Source: a bacterium (lineage in GTDB: Bacteria > Cyanobacteriota > Vampirovibrionia > Gastranaerophilales > Gastranaerophilaceae). Taken from it: 35,382 bases of DNA. Made by a program: the position numbers and the translations under genes. Positions 34,693-35,382 of the stretch are shown here, one piece after another. Below the pieces are notes generated by a model. It made no database searches and was not told the origin of the DNA. It saw only the letters and a list, made by a program, of their open reading frames with translations. Position 1 is the first letter of the stretch. The number at the start of each line of letters is the position of its first letter. The stretch spans positions 1 to 35,382 of the forward strand of contig JAFWGJ010000141.1 of the NCBI GenBank assembly GCA_017512405.1. Reading direction: 5' to 3'.

Positions 34693-35382
34693 TTATTCTT
34701 CCTCTTCTTTTACTGCAAGCGCGATATATGTTGTTGATAGCAACGTAAATACCATTGCCTGAATAAGAGCTACGAAAACTTCAAAAAACATAAACGGCAA
34801 CGGTACAAAATATGAATACATACTTGCAAAAGTGAATACAAGTATTTCACCTGCCATTATGTTCGCAAAAAGTCGAAGTGCCAACGAAAACGGTCTTACA
34901 AACAATTCCAAAAAATCGACTAATGCAATCATAATGCCGTCAATTTTGAAATTCTCAATAAAAAATCTGAAACCTTTTTTCTTAACTCCAAAGAAAACAT
35001 AATATATAGATACAACAATTGCCATTGCTGCGGTCATGTTAATATCGTTATTTGGGGAAGCTAACTCGCCTGAATGTAAGTGAATTAAGCGCCAAGGCAA
35101 TTGACCTAGCAAATTAGCCGTAAGAATAAACATAAATAGAGTCAATAATAGAGGTAAGTGTTTTTTACCCTCTTTCTCACCCATGTTATTATCGGCTATT
35201 CCCGCAAAATACGAGATTATGGCTTCAAAAACCACCTGCATTTTTGTAGGAAATATAGACAATTTTCTTGTAGTAATAAATGACACAACAATAAGCAACC
35301 CCATCGTTATCCACATTGTGATAATGGTGTCCATATTGAACGCCAAATTCCCTATATTAACTATCCAGTGTCCTTCGCTCAT
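34693..35382 (-). CDS. atpB: ATP synthase F0 a subunit (start at window edge)
   Basis: The frame gives 229 aa with the ATG exactly at the window edge; a longer N terminus outside cannot be excluded, though the length already suits bacterial a subunits. The key segment RPFSLALRLFANIMAGEILV contains the essential Arg170 (E. coli Arg210 equivalent) that faces the c ring. TANLLGQLPW is the conserved first-half motif. Five to six membrane helices are visible. With the c ring it forms the two ion half-channels. It is followed in order by c, b', b, delta, alpha and gamma. Confidence 0.93.
   Translation of the reverse strand: MSEGHWIVNIGNLAFNMDTIITMWITMGLLIVVSFITTRKLSIFPTKMQVVFEAIISYFAGIADNNMGEKEGKKHLPLLLTLFMFILTANLLGQLPWRLIHLHSGELASPNNDINMTAAMAIVVSIYYVFFGVKKKGFRFFIENFKIDGIMIALVDFLELFVRPFSLALRLFANIMAGEILVFTFASMYSYFVPLPFMFFEVFVALIQAMVFTLLSTTYIALAVKEEEE

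Overview
The window is AT-rich, densely coded bacterial DNA, most probably from the non-photosynthetic sister line of Cyanobacteria (Melainabacteria/Vampirovibrionia; the AT-rich, compact style fits gut Gastranaerophilales). The lineage call is inference from several signs. The ATP synthase operon runs a-c-b'-b-delta-alpha-gamma, with two different b-type subunits and no beta/epsilon after gamma, as in cyanobacteria. The gamma subunit reads like a cyanobacterial one but lacks the photosynthetic regulatory insert. A DUF3326 protein (a cyanobacterial/plant family) and a long NusB are present. There are two pilin-like proteins with unusual leaders.

Layout. 1-2457 (+): 3' part of smc, then scpA and scpB (condensin). 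2501-4393 (+): membrane sensor kinase with its own, apparently leaderless, promoter. 4390-5780 (-): a TPR lipoprotein and lgt, the enzyme that would lipidate it. 5884-12931 (+): a tightly packed operon with a free ClpX-type zinc finger, an unknown HEAT-like protein, ruvX, a DUF1292 protein, a triple Clp-N protein without ATPase, tilS, hpt and a soluble histidine kinase. 12891-16009 (-): a large exported TPR protein and dusB. 16059-16610 (+): a monocistronic unit for an unknown 122-aa helical protein with promoter, leader hairpin and terminator. 16639-18985 (+): DUF3326 gene and a large pseudopilin. 18988-23647 (-): nusB, ftsY, an M14 peptidase, a PC4-like ssDNA-binding protein and priA. 23751-25162 (+): deoB and a small ferredoxin, ending at a strong terminator. 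25324-29433 (+): a 1369-aa protein of unknown family with a papain-like Cys...His...Asn-x-Trp signature. 29494-30348 (-): a pseudopilin with a 49-residue leader. 30399-35382 (-): the atp operon.

Most of the window is housekeeping: chromosome segregation and replication restart, tRNA modification, membrane targeting, purine/pentose salvage and energy. The parts most likely to be new are (i) the 1369-aa candidate cysteine peptidase with its own promoter, palindromic operator candidate and terminator, and (ii) the operon carrying two separate Clp substrate-recognition modules (ClpX zinc finger, tandem ClpC N-domains) without any ATPase. I saw no tRNA, rRNA, CRISPR array, transposase or phage gene. 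Gene-free stretches are all under about 190 bases and are covered by the regulatory entries. Promoter calls are pattern matches to the sigma-70 consensus, made by eye.
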